Positions 62,946-64,000 of a DNA stretch of 64,000 bases are shown one piece after another. Source of the DNA: Daphnia carinata (taxonomy: Eukaryota > Arthropoda > Branchiopoda > Diplostraca > Daphniidae); the NCBI RefSeq assembly GCF_022539665.2, contig NC_081336.1:5038221-5102220 (forward strand), read 5' to 3'. The notes under the pieces were generated by a model. That model was not told the DNA's origin, ran no database searches, and was given only the letters and a program-made list of their open reading frames with translations. Within the stretch, counting starts at the first letter, position 1. Every line of letters starts with the position of its first letter. The translations under genes were made by a program, and so were the position numbers.

Positions 62946-64000
62946 CCCTGTGTCCAAGCTCCCTGTGCATTTGCACAAGTCTTCCCACACCATACCATGC
63001 CCAACGACATATGAGCATGTCGTATGGTTACCTGTGCAGGTTTTTTGTCTGCCTTTTTCCCAACTAGATTCCTCGGCTGAGTAAATATTTTCTTTTTCTG
63101 GTGCGGATGGTGATGATGGTGCGTTTAGCTGTGTTGTCATTTTTTCCGCGGTTACTTTTCTTGAATTGATTTTTTTTAGTAATCTTGGGCATGGGTTGCA
63201 TGGGATAAATGCTCGCAGGCATATTATGAATAGTATAAACCGAATTGATGTTAGGCCTAGGATTTTTAACGTGTCGAACCAAGAGAACATGTTTCCAATT
63301 TTGTTTTCTTGCGCTTCCGATACTACAATGTCCGATAGTGATCGTGCTTCTCCTTCTTGCAGTTTTCCGATTAAGTCGTTCAGTATGTTTAATTGTTCCA
63401 TCTCCATTGCGTTATGGGCTGGGTGACTTTTAAGTGTATAATCGAAATTGTTTAGATGAAGTTCGTCAAATTCCGCGATTAGATCAAGATTTGGTGTGTG
63501 GATTGTTGCGTCTTGTTTTACCCAATCACCATTGGTGTCGTTATGTTCCCATGAATGCGGGTATCCATTGATGTTCACTAGTTGCGTTTTCCAGAAACAA
63601 TCAGAATATGGGTGAATAGACCACCCATCCGTTCCAACTGTGCAATTCATTTTTCCATACTTGAAGAACGGTTGGAATCCGCATTTCGTTTCTTTCGCCG
63701 ATAGTAGAATTCGTTTTTGCTCACATTGTTGTAGCGTCATGGCTTGTCCAAAACCATAAAGTCTTGAACATGTAGGTAGGCCTATGGCAGCTGCTGCTAG
63801 CAGGCCATTCGTTTGGGCCAATATAATTGCTTGTGTTCTTTTCATCTTTGTTAATTGGCAGTATACGTCTCTAATTTCTTTGGCCAATTTATTTTCGTGT
63901 TCCGTCTCTATGTTTATTTTATATTGCTCGGGCATTTTACTTATTTCGTACTTCAGCCGATCGTTTAGGTCATTCGTGGACACTAATAATTGGTGGGTAC
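62865..64000 (-). CDS. env: RE3 env-like glycoprotein, C-terminal half (partial)
   Basis: The frame is open from the window edge (64000) on the minus strand. Order: a helical region (EISKMPEQYKINIETEHENK), a hydrophobic LLAAAAIGLP segment, Cys-rich ectodomain with a DGWSIHPYSDCFW and VNINGYPHSW region, a membrane-proximal helix, a transmembrane segment (FILFIICLRAFIP, about 63220-63180) and a basic/Pro-Ser tail that runs into poly-A/TA sequence to 62865. The HENKLAKEIR segment resembles the end of RE1 env, so both may be one family. The Cys/Trp pattern weakly recalls class III glycoproteins of negative-strand viruses of arthropods (inference). Confidence 0.65.
   Translation of the reverse strand, partial: THQLLVSTNDLNDRLKYEISKMPEQYKINIETEHENKLAKEIRDVYCQLTKMKRTQAIILAQTNGLLAAAAIGLPTCSRLYGFGQAMTLQQCEQKRILLSAKETKCGFQPFFKYGKMNCTVGTDGWSIHPYSDCFWKTQLVNINGYPHSWEHNDTNGDWVKQDATIHTPNLDLIAEFDELHLNNFDYTLKSHPAHNAMEMEQLNILNDLIGKLQEGEARSLSDIVVSEAQENKIGNMFSWFDTLKILGLTSIRFILFIICLRAFIPCNPCPRLLKKINSRKVTAEKMTTQLNAPSSPSAPEKENIYSAEESSWEKGRQKTCTGNHTTCSYVVGHGMVWEDLCKCTGSLDTGIKKKKKKIYIYIHIKKKKRKQIAKKK

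Larger units (their letters stand above)
59662..64000 (-). mobile_element. RE3: 3' part of an env-bearing LTR retroelement with an ankyrin ORF
   Basis: On the minus strand: C-terminal half of an env-like gene (64000-62865), a region holding a TIR MITE, an ankyrin-repeat coding region (61709-60262), a polypurine tract and the 3' LTR. The element runs off the right edge. That the ankyrin ORF lies inside the element is inferred from its position between env and the polypurine tract in the same orientation. Confidence 0.7.

Overview
This window looks like nuclear DNA of an arthropod, most likely a branchiopod crustacean of the Daphnia type. That is an inference from spliced gene fragments with introns of about 60-85 bp, a tramtrack-type BTB domain, and very dense LTR retroelements and DNA transposons; no search was run. 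There is no prokaryotic gene organisation. I found no clearly intact cellular gene; nearly everything is mobile DNA or broken genes hit by mobile DNA.

Left third (1-24759). A decayed transposase-like gene (238-3020) precedes a small ORF that is split by a complete 11.5-kb Gypsy-type element, RE1 (3238-14739; LTRs of about 740 bp, target duplication ATAG). RE1 carries two overlapping 5' ORFs, gag, a pol without integrase, two related accessory ORFs, antisense tRNA-like sequences and an env-like gene with an internal deletion. It is followed by a Tc1-like transposase remnant, a Gypsy fragment (RE5) and a decayed minus-strand Gypsy element (RE6, 17303-24759) with further LTR-like repeats inside it.

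Middle (24760-43380). On the minus strand lie RE7 (protease, integrase, and an F-type env with a furin-like site; RT missing) and RE2, a relative of RE1 (integrase, one accessory ORF, env N-terminal half). On the plus strand follows the 5' end of another element (RE8: LTR, primer-binding site, gag). A CACTA-like transposase pseudogene (35239-37196, minus) adjoins RE4 (37425-43380, minus), a complete Gypsy-type element with target duplication ACAA but no protease or zinc knuckle.

Right third (43381-64000). A broken ORF is followed by a head-to-tail array of three 1.45-1.5-kb Helitron-like units packed with a minisatellite (45202-49598). The flanking DNA is duplicated just downstream, so the unoccupied Helitron site is visible in the same window; the second copy carries a tRNA-derived SINE whose empty site is visible in the first. 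Next come fragments of a BTB-TTK gene, a C2H2 zinc-finger exon and an RRM exon, 3 kb of AT-rich noncoding DNA, and a multi-exon gene (55037-58735) interrupted in its first exon by a 2.85-kb TIR element. The window ends in RE3, a minus-strand retroelement with an LTR and polypurine tract (59662-60028), an ankyrin-repeat ORF joined to an upstream ORF at a seven-A run, a pogo-like MITE, and the C-terminal half of an env-like glycoprotein running off the edge.

RE1, RE2 and perhaps RE3 suggest one lineage of env-bearing LTR elements with extra genes: overlapping 5' ORFs, a small ILDLDP-motif protein between pol and env, and in RE3 an ankyrin protein between env and the 3' LTR. The deletions are complementary (RE1 lacks IN, RE4 lacks PR, RE7 lacks RT), as expected of decaying copies or copies mobilised in trans.
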